Assembly (NCBI GenBank): GCA_004335835.1
Contig: RWJK01001870.1
Span: forward strand, 50,242-114,241
Length of the DNA stretch: 64,000 bases
Origin: Scenedesmus sp. ARA3
Taxonomy: Eukaryota; Chlorophyta; Chlorophyceae; Sphaeropleales; Scenedesmaceae
Direction of reading: 5' to 3'
The notes under the pieces were generated by a model. That model worked only from the letters and a program-made list of their open reading frames with translations. It did no database searches and was not told where the DNA came from. Shown here piece by piece: positions 10,031 through 21,567 of the stretch. A program made the position numbers and the translations under genes. Position 1 is the first letter of the stretch. Each line of letters opens with the position of its first letter.

Positions 10031-13000
10031 ATGGTGAGCATGGCGGGCAGCTACATTCAGCTTTCTTGGGACACCGGTCCTCTCACGCTCCCAGTCAGCC
10101 TCATTCGATCACCTCGTTCTGCAGGCAGTTCAAGGAAATGTTGCCCTGGCCTTCGGGCTGGTCGTGGCTGCCGGCATGTGCACATGCTTCGGAGCCATGC
10201 TGGTGTTCTGCACCAGCCTCGCAAACCACCGGGTGCTGGCTGCAGCACTGGGTGCTTCAGCAGGCGTGATGATGGTGAGAGATCGGCCAGCATCTTGAAG
10301 GCTGAACTAAGCATGGAATCTATCTAGCACAGTCAGCTCACTACAGCAGCTCACTGGACCCGTCAACCCTGGACCTGTGTGCTTTGTTCTTGCAGCGGTG
10401 ATGTCAGATGCACGAGGATGCAGTGCCACACCTCCAGTGGTTTGCAGCAGCATGCTTGCATTGCTGCTCTGGCTGCACCCCCACATCCCATCACCCCTGA
10501 CCCTCTCATCTCACAGCCCACAAGTCACCCTTCCTCCCTGCCATCTGCCACCTGCCATGCAGTACGTGAGCTTTGTTGAGATCACCAACAAAGCAGTCAC
10601 CGCGTTTGCTGATGCCGGCATGCCCGCTCACGAGGCAGCCCGCTACGCCACCTTCTCATTCTTCCTGGGTGTGGTTGCCACCTGGCTGCTGGGCAAGCTG
10701 GTGGACTGCCTTGCCACAGCAGCACGCGTTATTCAGGCCAGGAAGGTGCGAAGCATTCTGTGATGGATAACCAGATGTCAGTGGGTGCGTTGTCAGAGAT
10801 AGGATGGCACACAGCATCCAGGACCAGACACCAATAGGCGCAAACAAGCAGCGAGGCATGCGCTGTGGGGTGATGTTTGGTGTCTGTGGGCATCCGGCCC
10901 TTTTGCAAGGTTGTTTGGTGATCGTAATAGCATTCGGTTGCAATGCCATGGTTGCTATGCCATGGATTTTTTTTTGAGTGCTCACACCGGCCGTTGCTTG
11001 CTGCTTGCAGGAGCGTCTCGCTGCAAGCGGCCGTGCTGGACGCTGTGCGCAGTTCTCTCTGTGCTCCTGCATTCCTGGCGCTGGCAGCAAGGCAGCCGCA
11101 GCAGCAGACGTCGAGTCTGGCGGCGCAACTGCCACAGTGGTTACTGCCGGCAGTCTTCATCATCAGCAGCTGGATGTTGACGCATGCGGCGCAGCAACAG
11201 ACCAAGCAGCCAAGAACCACACCACCTCCTCTTCCGCAGCCGCTAGCAAGGGCCCTACAGTGTCAGCTGATGCAGCGGCCGTTGACCCGCTTGCTGCACC
11301 AGCTGTGCCGCCTATGGTGCTGGCTGCAAGCGGCTGCAAGTGCGGCTCTGCAGCATCGTCTGTGGATGGCTCTGTCACCATGTGCGACTGCTGCTGCGAG
11401 GGAGTGCCGCCTGCAGCACCCCTGGAGATCCCCCCACAGGTGAACAGGCTGCTTCGTTGTGGACAGAGAGTTTTCAGATAGCATGTAAGCATGTAAGTAT
11501 CCTGAGCACGTCCGATCGAAATGTGGCGTAGTGCTGGCAGGGTGGCATGTGCAGCCACTGCTCTGATGAACCTGTCGCCTTGCAGGCGCCGTGTGCGGTG
11601 CACACCATTGGATATCGACTTGGTGCTGCCCGCTGACTGCCAGCTGAATGTGGCAGGAGCTGCTGCATGAGCATTTTTAAACTGTTGGATCGACTATACG
11701 GCGGCTGCTGCGTGTTGCTTCGGTTGCTTGCTTGCAGGAGAACCTCCAGCTGGCGTCCAGCCCTGCATGCAGTCGTCTGGCACGCAGGACACCAGTATTT
11801 TACTGTCTGCTGTGTGGTGAACCCAAGGTGGTTTGAAAGTGGCTTTCTCCTCTGAGTTCACCTCTTGCTAGAAATACGTGTAATTGATTGATTGATTGTG
11901 TGGTGTGCGCTTGCAGGAGAACCAGCAGCTGGCGGCCATGATCGCGTCTGACCCGCACGCCGCTGACCTGGCGCGCACCGGGCTGCTGACGGGGCTGGCG
12001 GTGGGCCTGCACAACCTGCCTGAGGGCCTGGCCACGTTTGTGGCCACACTGGCCTCACCCTCTGCTGGCATTGCCATCGCTGTGGCCATGTGAGTGGTTA
12101 TTTGCGTGGTTTGGATGTGTACTGAAGGCCTGGCCACCTTTGTGGCCACGCTGGCCTCGCCATCCGCTGGCATTGCCATCTCTGTCGCCATGTGAGTGCA
12201 TCTGTGTGTATGGCATCTGTAAAGGGAGGCCTGGCCACGTTTGTGGCCACGCTGGCATCACCCTCTGCTGGCATTTCCATCGCGGTCGCCATGTGAGTTG
12301 TGCATCCTGTGTGTATTCAAAATGTCAGGATGTCATGAGTATGCATGCGCGCCCTGCTCTACTTGCTTGCCCATTGCTTCTTGTTTGCATGCAGTGCGCT
12401 GCACAACATTCCGGAGGGCGGCGGCGTCGGCAAGCCCATCTACCACGCCACCCTCCTGTACATACTCTGTACATGCCCTTGACTGTCCTGTTTTGCTGTT
12501 CCCTGCTGTTTGTTTGCTGCAGTGCGCTGCACAACATCCCGGAGGACGTCGTCGTGGCCATGCCCATCTACTACGCCACCCTCCTGTACATGCCCTTGAC
12601 TGTCCTGTTGTGCTGTTCTGTTCCTGTTTCGATGCTGCAGTGCGCTGCACAACATCCCCGAGGGTGTTGTTGTGGCCATGCCCATCTACTACGCCACTCC
12701 CCCAAATGCACTGCACCCTCAATATTGCATCACTTTTTCTGTGCATGCAGTGCGCTGCACAACATCCCTGAAGGCGTCGTCGTGGCCATGCCCATCTACT
12801 ACGCCACCAAGTCCCGCTGGCGCGCCTTTGGCTGGTCCTTTGTGAGCGGCGTTGCAGAGCCCATCGGCGGCTTGCTGGGCTATGCTGTGCTTGCAGGAAA
12901 CGGCATGTCCCCGATCGCTTTTGCAGTCATGTTTGGCTTTGTGGCGGGCATGATGGTGTACATCAGCGTGCGTGAGCTGATTCCAACCGCGCTGCGCTAC

Positions 13001-13090
13001 GACCCGACAGATAAGGCGGTGACCAGCTCATGCATTCTGGGCATGGCAGTGATGGCCAGCAGCTTGCTGCTGTTCAAGGCGCAGGGCTGA
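10031..13090 (+). CDS. ZIP-family metal (zinc/iron) transporter, ZupT/GufA-like, 6 exons, 425 aa
   Basis: Exons 10031..10033 (ATG only, followed by GTGAGC), 10125..10274, 10563..10745, 11011..11439, 11917..12089, 12751..13090; the total is exactly 426 codons. Exon 2 encodes the first membrane helix ('[19 protein letters not shown]'). Exon 3 carries helices 2-3 ('[12 protein letters not shown]', '[15 protein letters not shown]'). Exon 4 is a long cytosolic loop with clustered Cys ([12 protein letters not shown]), perhaps metal-sensing. Exons 5 and 6 hold the paired metal-site helices [10 protein letters not shown] and [13 protein letters not shown], then 'SGVAEPIGG' and the last helices ending 'LLLFKAQG'. 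ZIP proteins move Zn, Fe or Mn into the cytosol; the target membrane is unknown. Incomplete copies of exon 5 and exon 6 ends fill the intron between them. Confidence 0.9.
11737..11790 (+). repeat. Decoy 5' copy of ZIP exon 5
   Basis: After CTTGCTTGCAG at 11736 the sequence reads ENLQLAS, matching the start of true exon 5 (ENQQLAA after CGCTTGCAG at 11916). It then diverges and the frame closes before any useful donor. Confidence 0.6.
12121..12294 (+). repeat. Two decoy 3' copies of ZIP exon 5 with donors
   Basis: The end of exon 5 (coding [22 protein letters not shown] and the GTGAGT donor at 12090) recurs at about 12124-12192 and 12230-12294, each again followed by GTGAGT. Neither copy has a convincing acceptor in front, so they cannot be stand-alone exons. 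Confidence 0.8.
12375..12750 (+). repeat. Three decoy 5' copies of ZIP exon 6 with acceptors
   Basis: The acceptor and first ~55 bases of exon 6 (T-GCG-CTG-CAC..., coding [19 protein letters not shown]) occur with copy starts at 12395, 12523 and 12641 before the functional start at 12751. Each is preceded by a pyrimidine-rich tract and GCAG, and each runs into intron sequence instead of the rest of the exon. The first copy has altered codons ([11 protein letters not shown]). Confidence 0.85.
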
Positions 13091-13262
13091 GGGGCTGGCT
13101 GTTGGGTGGGCTGCTGTTTGCTTAGCGGCCACCAGTGTACGCGGTTGAGGGGGCCGGCTGACTGTGGGGTGGATTGCTGCTTTGCTTTCCGTCGTCAGTG
13201 TGTGCAGCTGGCGGCCGGCTGGCTGTGCGGTGAGTTGCTTTTTGCCCAGTCAGCAGTGGGGT
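13081..13262 (+). repeat. Threefold degenerate repeat in the ZIP 3' flank
   Basis: A unit of about 60 bases beginning near the stop codon (GGCTGGCTGTTGGGTGG) is seen three times, with GCCGGCTGACTGTGGGGTGG near 13154 and GCCGGCTGGCTGTGCGGTG near 13213, each followed by GCTGCTTTGC/TTGCTTTTTGC and CAGTG. It ends just before the TGTAA at 13263. Confidence 0.55.
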
Positions 13263-13267
13263 TGTAA
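13263..13267 (+). terminator. TGTAA polyadenylation signal of the ZIP gene
   Basis: TGTAA lies 173 bases behind the ZIP stop codon. In chlorophycean algae TGTAA takes the place of AATAAA. Position and orientation fit; no transcript evidence is available. Confidence 0.45.
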
Positions 13268-14583
13268 CAAACAGTTGGTTTGTGGCGAGAGCAGAGCTGA
13301 GTGCGCTCCTGTCGTGGGACGGAGATGTTTGTCGTGTCAATTATCACTTTTGTCAATGTTTGGGTAGACGGCCAGCTACCAGCACAGTGTGCGGCGCATT
13401 GTGCAGTACAGGGCCAGCCAAGCGAGCGGCTTTTGGTGGATGATTACCGTGCAGCTGTAAGTGCTGCTGCTGCGTGATTTGCAGCAATTCTGGCGTCGTC
13501 AATGAAACTATGATACTAGTATTCCTGATGATGCAGCGAACACATGCGCGTCAAGCAAACAGTGCTGTCGTTACGTGCTTGCCACAGCAGTGTATGTGGC
13601 ATGTGTGCGTGTGTTTCAGAGTGTAGTCTCTGCACGACAGCTGTAGTTCTTCTTTGCAGCGATGGTTGCAGCGACAGCAGGCATGCCACCAACAATGGGT
13701 AACATGATGATGATGAGCAGGCATGCCACCAATCTGGTTGCTGCCAGGAGAGGCTGTTTTGTTACCTAGATGAGCTGCAGCAGCAGGACACATGTTGTCG
13801 TGCGTGCAATAGGCTTGCAGGTGCATGTGCGCATCCACACTCTGAGTCTGGCTGTGGTGTGAGATATGTCTTATGCAGTGTGCTCATCCTGCTGTTGTCT
13901 TGTTGGACAGCTCCTGCTGCCTCTGGGGCCATAGCTTCCAAAGCTTTCGGTAAACCATCAATCCGAATTGCTTTTCAACATGCATCTTAGGCACACCCAA
14001 CTGCCGGTGTCGGCGATTGATTTAAACCAGCAGTTCCTGTCTGACCAAGGGTGCAGCGACTTTCAAAGTCTGTCGTGTGCCACCTCTAAGAGGAAAGAGT
14101 GCTAAATGTGTAAAAATATTCTTTTGACACAAATACTGGGCAGCCGGCAACGAGCCAGAGCGTTTGATGCATTTGCCCGCGATAGGGTTAGGAGCTAGAT
14201 CCGAGTGATCCTTGCCTATGTCGGGCAGCAACTTTCCCACGATCGAGTTTGTTCTTATTGACATATGCTGATTCTTTAGGCAACTGGATGTAGCAGTGCT
14301 GCTGCTTGCTTGCGTGTACCTGTGGTGTGTCGCACTGGGCACAGGGCATCGGGCGATCTTCAGCGGTGTACACAACTGTTCACTCAATTCAGGCATCACA
14401 GTACGTTATGTTGTCAGTTGTCGCCCTTTAGCCCGCTGATGATTGATTCCTTCTTCGTCGTCGCACTATCTACCTCTGGCCATCCCATCGCCAACCGTTC
14501 CTCGTGATCTTGTTCCAGCTTCATCTGTCGCATATTTTACAAGCCTACGGGATGCAGCTTTAGTCACCTGGGCCTGAGTGGAG
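13268..14583. other. Intergenic, no gene seen
   Basis: Contains GATGATGATG and a duplicated GCAGGCATGCCACCAA phrase near 13678 and 13718, plus a 125-residue minus frame (14399..14022) without recognisable features. The last part is the presumed promoter/leader of the following large gene. Confidence 0.45.
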
Positions 14584-15194
14584 ATGGCACAGCCCTTGTC
14601 CCAAAGTTCTCGCCTGGGCAGCTTCAAGCTAGACCTGGACGATGTGGTTTTCAGCACGGACGATGAGGCGAGCCCGGAGCTGCTGGTGCCGCAGCAGGTG
14701 CAGGCAGCGGCAGCAGCAGCAGGCTACGCTGAGGCCATCCCTGGTGAGTCAGCACAGCAGCGGCCCCGGAACGGCTCTAGCGCGCGTTTCAGCATTCGAA
14801 TAGGGTTATGTCTGAGTCTGAGGCTTGATGCAGGCAGTGCACGGCGTGTGCGAGTAGCTGCAGGGTTGTTGGCCAGCCTGCTGCTGTCTTAGCACTGCCC
14901 CTCCCAATGGCCTGTGCATGATTGAATCATCACCTCCAGGACCACTCGTGGCATGCCCAGGCTGGAACAGCAGATGTTCTGTGTGGATTGTAATATATAT
15001 GTTTCCAGTTTGAGTGCGCTGCCCTTTCGAGGCGGTGCAGTGCACCTTGCTTGAGCACATGGTGCAGGAGAACAGTCCAGTTTCCTTGCACATGTTCAAC
15101 TTGCAGTGCTGACGCTGCGATACACAGCTGCGCAAGATTCACTGGCACAGAACACACCCATGGTGACACACCCAAGGTTCCGACCCCTTGCTGC

Positions 15195-15235
<41 letters not shown>

Positions 15236-16620
15236 ACTGCTGCACTGCTGCTGCTGCTGCTGCAGGCGGGCGGCAGCACCAGGTGAAGCATGCCCCCTCT
15301 GGCTCCTACACTGCGCCGCCAGCCGGCAAGCGATCCAAGCTGGACGCGCACCTGGTGGGTTGGCTTGTGGCTTGTTTCAATTGAGAGTGGGGGTTGAAGT
15401 AGATGTGACGTCGCTGTGACACTCGTTGGTAGCTGGCTGGCCAGCACTTCCAGATGGACACGCACCTGGTCAGTGCGATATAAGGTGATGTAGCCAGCAT
15501 GTTACAAGATCTTGTCATACAACATGAATCAAAGTGATGTCGCCGCTGGTTGTCTCAAAAGTGATGCCCTTCACCTCCGTTTTGGTATTTGATGAGACGG
15601 CTGACGGGACGGCTGGATTGCCACACGCATGCAGATGCCGCTGTGCACGGCCGGCATGCTGCTTGCTTGCTTGCTTGTGTTGTCGGTTGGCTTTGGCCTT
15701 GCAGGGTGCTGCTCTACCTGGTTGCAGTGTGCATGCTATGCTCTATGCACGACCAAAAGCAACTCACGTCTCTGCAGTGGCTTTCCCGCATCAAGGCATG
15801 TTGCGCTCCTGAGCGTAGCGTTTGAGACACGTGATTACTTATTGCAGTCGCTGCCACGTGTTTGTGCTGCTCACACTGACCCACAGCCTGGTGGCGGCAC
15901 ACTAGGCGTTTCCGCACGACCCAGTTGTCTAATGGGTGATCTTCTGACATACCGTCATGCTGGCACACTGCTGCGTCGGCGCTAACCGCACACATGCACT
16001 TCTGTTAATCTAGCACTTGAACAGCCAGTCATTCCTTTCCACATGCCACACTGGTGCTGCTAATGCCCTACAGGCTTCATCAGCAGATACAGCAGATGCA
16101 GCAGACGCAGCAGGTGGCAGTGACGCCTCAGCCCTCAAGGATGCTGGCGTCACCGCCGCCTGTGAAGTTCACGGTGACGACATCAAATCCATGGTGGGAA
16201 CTTCACAGTCGGTGACGCTGCCAGGTGTCACTACGCCTCCGCCGGTGACAACAACCAAGAAGCACCAGCACCTGCTGCCATTCCAGCCAGCAAAGCAGTC
16301 TGGCATTACAGGTGTAACTAGCAGCAGGCTGCGCAAGGCACAGCCGGCGGCTGCAAATATTGACTCAGCAGCAGCAGCAGCAGCAGCAGGGAGTAGATCT
16401 GATGTGTTGCAGAGTGACTCGGGTGCAGGGCTGGCTAACATGTCAGCAGCTGCTGCAGGCACGGCAGCAGTAGCGGCTGCACTGACTGCTGCCTTAGCAG
16501 GGCATGCTTGCACAGAGCAAGATGTGAGCGATGCAGCAGCAGCAGCAGCAGATGCTGATGTTGCTGACGCTGCCAGTCCTGATGTGAAGGCGGGTGCAGC
16601 CAATGCCAGAGACCAGCGCA

Positions 16621-16656
<36 letters not shown>

Positions 16657-16993
16657 TGGCTGACACAGCAGCAGCAGCGCCTGCCAAGAACCTCACGAGC
16701 GACCTGGAGCAAAGCACAGCAGCAGCTGACACGCCAGCTGCAGCCTCTGAGGAAGCTTCTGCTGCTGCTGAGCAAAGCAGTGATCTTAAACAAGAGCAGC
16801 AGCAGCAACAGCAGCAGCCAGCAGAGCGGAGTGGCAGTGGCGGCATTGGTGCCGTAGGTGGCCTTATCAGGTGGCTCTCTGGTGGTAAGAGGGCCAGCAG
16901 GGCAGCCAAGCCAGCAGCAGCAGCAGCGGAAGATGCAGCGGCAGCCAAGTTGGTGTCGGATCTGACGGCATCCATGTTTGCCAGTGTGGTGGC

Positions 16994-17024
<31 letters not shown>

Positions 17025-17483
17025 GAGACAGAGGCGGCGGCTGTGCGCGAGCTGAATGAAGAGCAGCAGCAGCAGCAGCAGCAGGCGGCAGCAGCGGCTG
17101 GAAACAGCAGTAGCAGTGACAAAGCAGGTTCCAATCCTGCAGCAGCAGCAGCAGCAGCAGCCGCAGCTGCTATTGAAGAGTCTGAGCAGCAGCAGGAGGC
17201 GTCTGGCCTGGCACCTGCAGCTGTAGGAGGTGCCATTGCTGCTGCAGCAGCTGTGGCAGGTGCCACTGCTGCTGCTGCTGCTGCTGCTGGTGCTGTTGCC
17301 TCTAGTTCCACAGCAGATGGCCAGGACGGCCCTACAGCAGGACCTGCTGCTGCTGCTGCTGCTGCTGCTGGCCTGCCTCCAGCGGCCCCCACTCTAAAGC
17401 GCACTGGCAGCAGCAGCGGCAGCGGAGGCAGCGGCCGCTTTGGACTGTTTGGCTGGCTGCGCAGGTCTGGATCCAGTGGCAAC

Positions 17484-17519
<36 letters not shown>

Positions 17520-18557
17520 CCAGCAGCAGATTGTGATGAGGCTGATATGCAGCAGCTGGTGGCGAAGATAACGCGAGAGATGATTGACAAAGTGGTCCAG
17601 CAGCAGCAGCAGGGAGATGGCGAGACAACGCCTGCACAGCCTGCTGCTGCTGCTGCTGTCAGTACACCTTTTGGAGCAGCAGCAAACGCGCAGCAGCAGC
17701 AACAGCAGGATGCTGCGGGGTGCGCTGCTGCATCACAGACAGATGCGCCACCAGCAGCTACAGCAGCAGCTGCAGATCCTCTGGCTGCAGCAGACAGCAG
17801 CGGAGACCCATTGGCTGCAAGTGCATTTGCAGCAGCAGCAGCAGCAGCAGCAGCAGGTGGCAGTGGTGGTCGGCTGCTACCGCGTGGCAACAGCAATGGC
17901 AGCAGCAGCAGCGGCGCAGTGGATGCTCGAGAGGCTGCAGAGGCATCTGCGCTAAGCCCCAGCGGAGGTTCAGGGCTTAGGAGTTTGAATTTCGGCTCAG
18001 TCAGCAGCAGCTCTGGCTCTTTTGGCGGCCCTGTAGCCCTTCAGGGTTCAGGTTTCAGTGGCGGCGGTTCAGGGTTTTATGGCCTGCCTGCGACGCCACC
18101 TACAACCCCAGCCTGCCTGTCCAGGGCACCATCTGATCGCAGCGAAACCCTCAGCAAAACCCTGCCTGACCTTGGCAGTAGCCCCAGTGACGCTGCATTT
18201 GGCAGGGAGGGATCTGGCAGTTCAGGTTCTGGACTCACCCTAAACCTCAGCCCTGTCACAGGGCTTATGGGTGGTGAGGGTTTAGGGTATAGCGGCAGGC
18301 GCAGCGGCAGCTGGGCTCCTCCAAGTACACCTGCAGGCACCCCTGCTTGGGGCAATAGTGCTGCTCCCACACCTGCTAACACCCCAGCATTGTCGGCAGC
18401 AGCATCAGGCACGAGCACACCTGCTGCTGCTGCTGCTGGGGCCGGTGCTGTTGCTGCTGCGGCGGTGGCTGCATTGGCAGCTGGTGGCGGCTTTGCTGCC
18501 GCGAGTGGTTCCACATCATCCGGCAGCAGCGTGCATGGTGGGGCTACAACAGAGGAT

Positions 18558-18589
<32 letters not shown>

Positions 18590-21489
18590 GGGTGGTGCTG
18601 CTGCTGGCGGCCCTGCTGCGCAGCTGCTGAGCAGTAAGAGCTTCAAAGAGAAGATGATGGCTCTGGCAGAAGAGGAGGAGGAAGAGGAAGAACAGCAGCA
18701 GCAGCAGCAGCAGCAGGATGCGGCTGCTGCCCTGCAACAGGACCAACCTCAGGCTGGGGTGCAGGCAAGCAGCTCTGCTGCTGGCGAGTCAGCAGCAGCA
18801 GCAGCAGCAGGGGAGCCAGGTGCTGGTTTGCGTCTGCAGCAGCAGGAAGGGGAGCCAGACGATGACATGTCACCATTCAGAGCAGCAGCAGTAGCAGATG
18901 ACGCTTCTAATGACGCCGCAACAGTTTCAGAAGATGCCGAACCCTCGACGCCCACAGCTGCTGCTGGCGCCACTGCAGCGGCAGCAGCAGCAGCAGCAGT
19001 CAGCCCCACCAGCAGCAGCAGCAGCAGCAGGTCGCTGTCGAGCAGGCTGTCAAGTGTGAGGAGGCATCAGTTGAGTGAGATTCCGGAAGATGCTCCCATA
19101 GCGCCACCCATTGCAGAAGAAGCAGACGAGGAATCAGCAGCAGCAGCAGCACAACAGCCTGCAGCTGGGATTACTGCTGCTGCTGCTGCTGCGGGTGGTG
19201 CAGCCAAAGGCAGCGAGGCTGGCAGCAGTAGCAGCAGCAGCGTGAGCTCTCCAGTCGCCAACCACCATCAAAATGTTACCACTATTGCTGTCTCATGCCT
19301 TACACCAGCAGCTTATGAGGACGCTGCAGCAGATGCAGCTGGCAGCAGCAACCTGACCGCAGGCTCGCTCGACCACTACTCTGACGCAGCAGCAGCAGCA
19401 GCAGCAGCAGCAGTGGACAACAGTGATGCCTGCAGTGTGAGCAGCGTGGACTCCCGCAGCAGCAGCAGCAGGGCCCTTGCTGGCGGCGGCGGCAGCGGCA
19501 TGGTGCTTGATGGAGTTCCGCTTGATGAAATTGCGCTACGCTTTGTTAGAACCTCGTCACTAGATCTCAGCAGCGGCGGTTCTGCGTGCGGCGGCGGTTT
19601 AGGTTCAGGGCAGATGACGGCGACGGCTGCAGGCTACACGCCGGGGCGCAGCCCGATAGGTTCAAGCGACGCTGCTGCTGCTGCGGCTGCTGGTGTGGCA
19701 GTGTGTGGGAAGCCGAACCTGTGGCGTAACTCTGCGCCTGGCGGCTATGGGCTGAGCTACTCGCATAGCAGGAGTTCTTCTGCAGGTGGGTTTGAAGTTC
19801 CCTGTGAAGTATAGGCTTGATTGTGAAGTTCTCGGTGGAGCTGAGGCTGAAACAGTGCTGTGTTGCGTGGCTTGTTGGGCTGATTCATGCGCACCGCGTG
19901 GCTTGCATGCACAGTATGCTTGTTGCGCGTGTTGCACCACAAATAGGCAACAGACCTCAATCTCTATGACAGCATAATCAAGCCACAGCGCCACTGCCAT
20001 CGCCCTTGCCTTTGCGGCAGCAGGTGCTGTTCTGTGCCACTGCCTTGACACAGAAGCATATGAATAGTATCCCTCACTTGTCTGTTGTTTCTCATCTGCC
20101 GCAGGATCATCCAAGGATGACTTATTTGGGCCCCAAGCCGCTGCTGCTGCTGCTACTGCTGCTGGCGTCAGCAGCAGCAGCAGAGTCAGCATCGCAGCAG
20201 CGCCTCCTCGGCGCACAGTCAGCAGTGAAAACGCTGACTTGACTGCTGCAGCTGCTGCTGCTGTGGCAGCAACAGCAGCCACTACTGGTGCCGCTGCTGC
20301 TGCTGCATCCACTGGCCACCCTAAGCAGCAAGAGGTCCTGCCAGAGCAGCCAACAGCTCTCAATGCCGACTCAGCAGCAGCAGCAGCAGCAGTGGATGCC
20401 ACAGCCGCCAGCACCAGCAGCAGTGAAGCTCACGGGGACTTGCCGCCCCCTAAGCTGCCGCCACATGTAGTAGCAGCGGCATTTGAGGCAGCAGCAGCAA
20501 CACCGTCTCCACAGCAGCTCAAAACACGCAGCCGGCTGCACCCTGAAGCAGCAGCAGCAGCAGCAGCAGCTGGTAAGCAGCAGCAGGATGAGGAAGCAGA
20601 AGGCATGGCAGCTGCTGCTGCAGATCCTGCAAGCCCAAGCAGCTGCTTTGCACAGGCAACAAGCGGCAGCGCTGCTGCTGCTGCTGCTGCTGCTGATCCT
20701 GGCAGTACTAGCCGCAGTGTGAGCAGCAAAGCAGTGACAGCTGGCTCCAGGGCTGCAGCTGCTGACACAGCAGCAGCAGCAGAGGGAGATGACGGCGCTG
20801 CTCCTGCAGCGTTTGCCGAGTATGCTGCTGCTGCACCAGCTGCAGTGGTGTTTGATGCAGCGCCTGCTACCCGGCAGCAGCAGCCTAACACAGCAGAAGG
20901 CCAAGGCGAGTCATCTGCTTCTTCCACTGCTGCTGCTGCTGCTGCTGCTGCCGGCCTGACTCGCAGCGCCAGCGGCGGCTGTGGCAACAGCAGCAGCCAT
21001 GCCCGGAAGGCCCTGTTTGATGAGTCAACAAAGCTGCGCATTCAGGAGGTGCTGCAGCAGCCACACGAGCACCCAAAAGCTGCCACACCTCGCATGTTTG
21101 GCATAACATCGGCATCCGGCACAGCTGTGATGGATGTGCCAAAAGAGCTGCCTGCAGCCGCTGCTGTGGCGGTTAATGCAGAGGTGGCATCAGTGGGCGG
21201 GGTAGGCGACAGTCTGTGTAGTTTGGATGCTGTTGATGGCATGAGCAGCGCTGCTGGGGTGGGTGGCAAGGCTGGCAGCAGGCGCACCTCAGCTGATATG
21301 GCAGCTGCGCCAGCAGCTAATGCAGCAGCAGCAGCAGAGGTGAATGCCAAAGCCGCACCAGCAGCAGCAGCAGCAGGCAAGCTTGGGCCGTCAGGTGCTG
21401 CTGCCGGCAGTGTGCAGCAGCAGCAGCAGCAGCGCAAGCAAGCCAAGTGGTGGGCTTGCAGCTGCTTTGGCGGCTCTGCTGCCAACTGA
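14584..21489 (+). CDS. Very large low-complexity (Ala/Gln/Ser) protein, 4 exons, 1781 aa
   Basis: ATG at 14584 (MAQPLSQSSRLGSFKLDLDD). Exons 14584..14743, 15266..15354, 16074..19785 and 20105..21489 join in frame to exactly 1782 codons. The protein starts with a short acidic-Leu motif, then 'HAPSGSYTAPPAGKRSKLD', and is then almost wholly disordered: runs of Ala, Gln and Ser, all readings of the same CAG repeat, with a few islands of normal composition ('GGLIRWLSGGKRASR', 'RFGLFGWLRRSG', 'KSFKEKMMALAEEEE', 'SSLDLSSGGSACGG', 'LFDESTKLRIQEVLQ'). The C-terminus 'KQAKWWACSCFGGSAAN' is short, aromatic and Cys-containing and could be a membrane or lipid anchor (inference). Two basic-aromatic islands (RWLSGGKR, WLRRSG) look like repeats of one short motif. 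Function unknown. The reverse strand of this gene is open for hundreds of codons only because of the triplet repeats. Confidence 0.7.
15438..15480 (+). repeat. Decoy 3' copy of exon 2 of the large protein
   Basis: GATGGACACGCACCTGGTCAGT here mirrors the end of exon 2 (coding KLDAHL and the GTGGGT donor at 15355). It is a short copy of an exon end together with its donor, about 110 bases downstream. Confidence 0.55.
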
Positions 21490-21529
21490 GCCAATGCAGT
21501 AATGGATTGGTTGGATCACTGCTGCTGGG

Positions 21530-21567
<38 letters not shown>

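Noticed and set aside
10377..10562. N-terminal extension of the ZIP helix 2 exon
   Set aside because: The open frame upstream of 10563 is intron sequence that ends in CATGCAG; the preceding exon ends in frame at 10274 with a GTGAGA donor.
11584..11640. Additional ZIP exon after CCTTGCAG at 11584
   Set aside because: In the phase left by exon 4 it meets a stop after 16 codons, and exon 4 joins perfectly to 11917.
12375..12750. Mutually exclusive alternative exons in the ZIP gene
   Set aside because: The copies have an acceptor and the exon start but no equivalent donor, and they run into intron; none could replace exon 6. The same test fails for the copies in the other genes.
12038..13090. 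A single 350-codon open frame across the ZIP intron and last exon
   Set aside because: It reads through intron sequence and decoy copies in shifting frames; only the part from 12751 matches the ZIP family. The spliced model gives an exact, family-length protein.
16169..17896. 575-codon minus-strand frame rich in Ala, Cys, Leu
   Set aside because: Shadow of the CAG triplet runs in the plus-strand gene; no ordered segment or family features of its own. The same applies to the long antisense frames at 42728-43894, 40253-40906 and 20371-21041.
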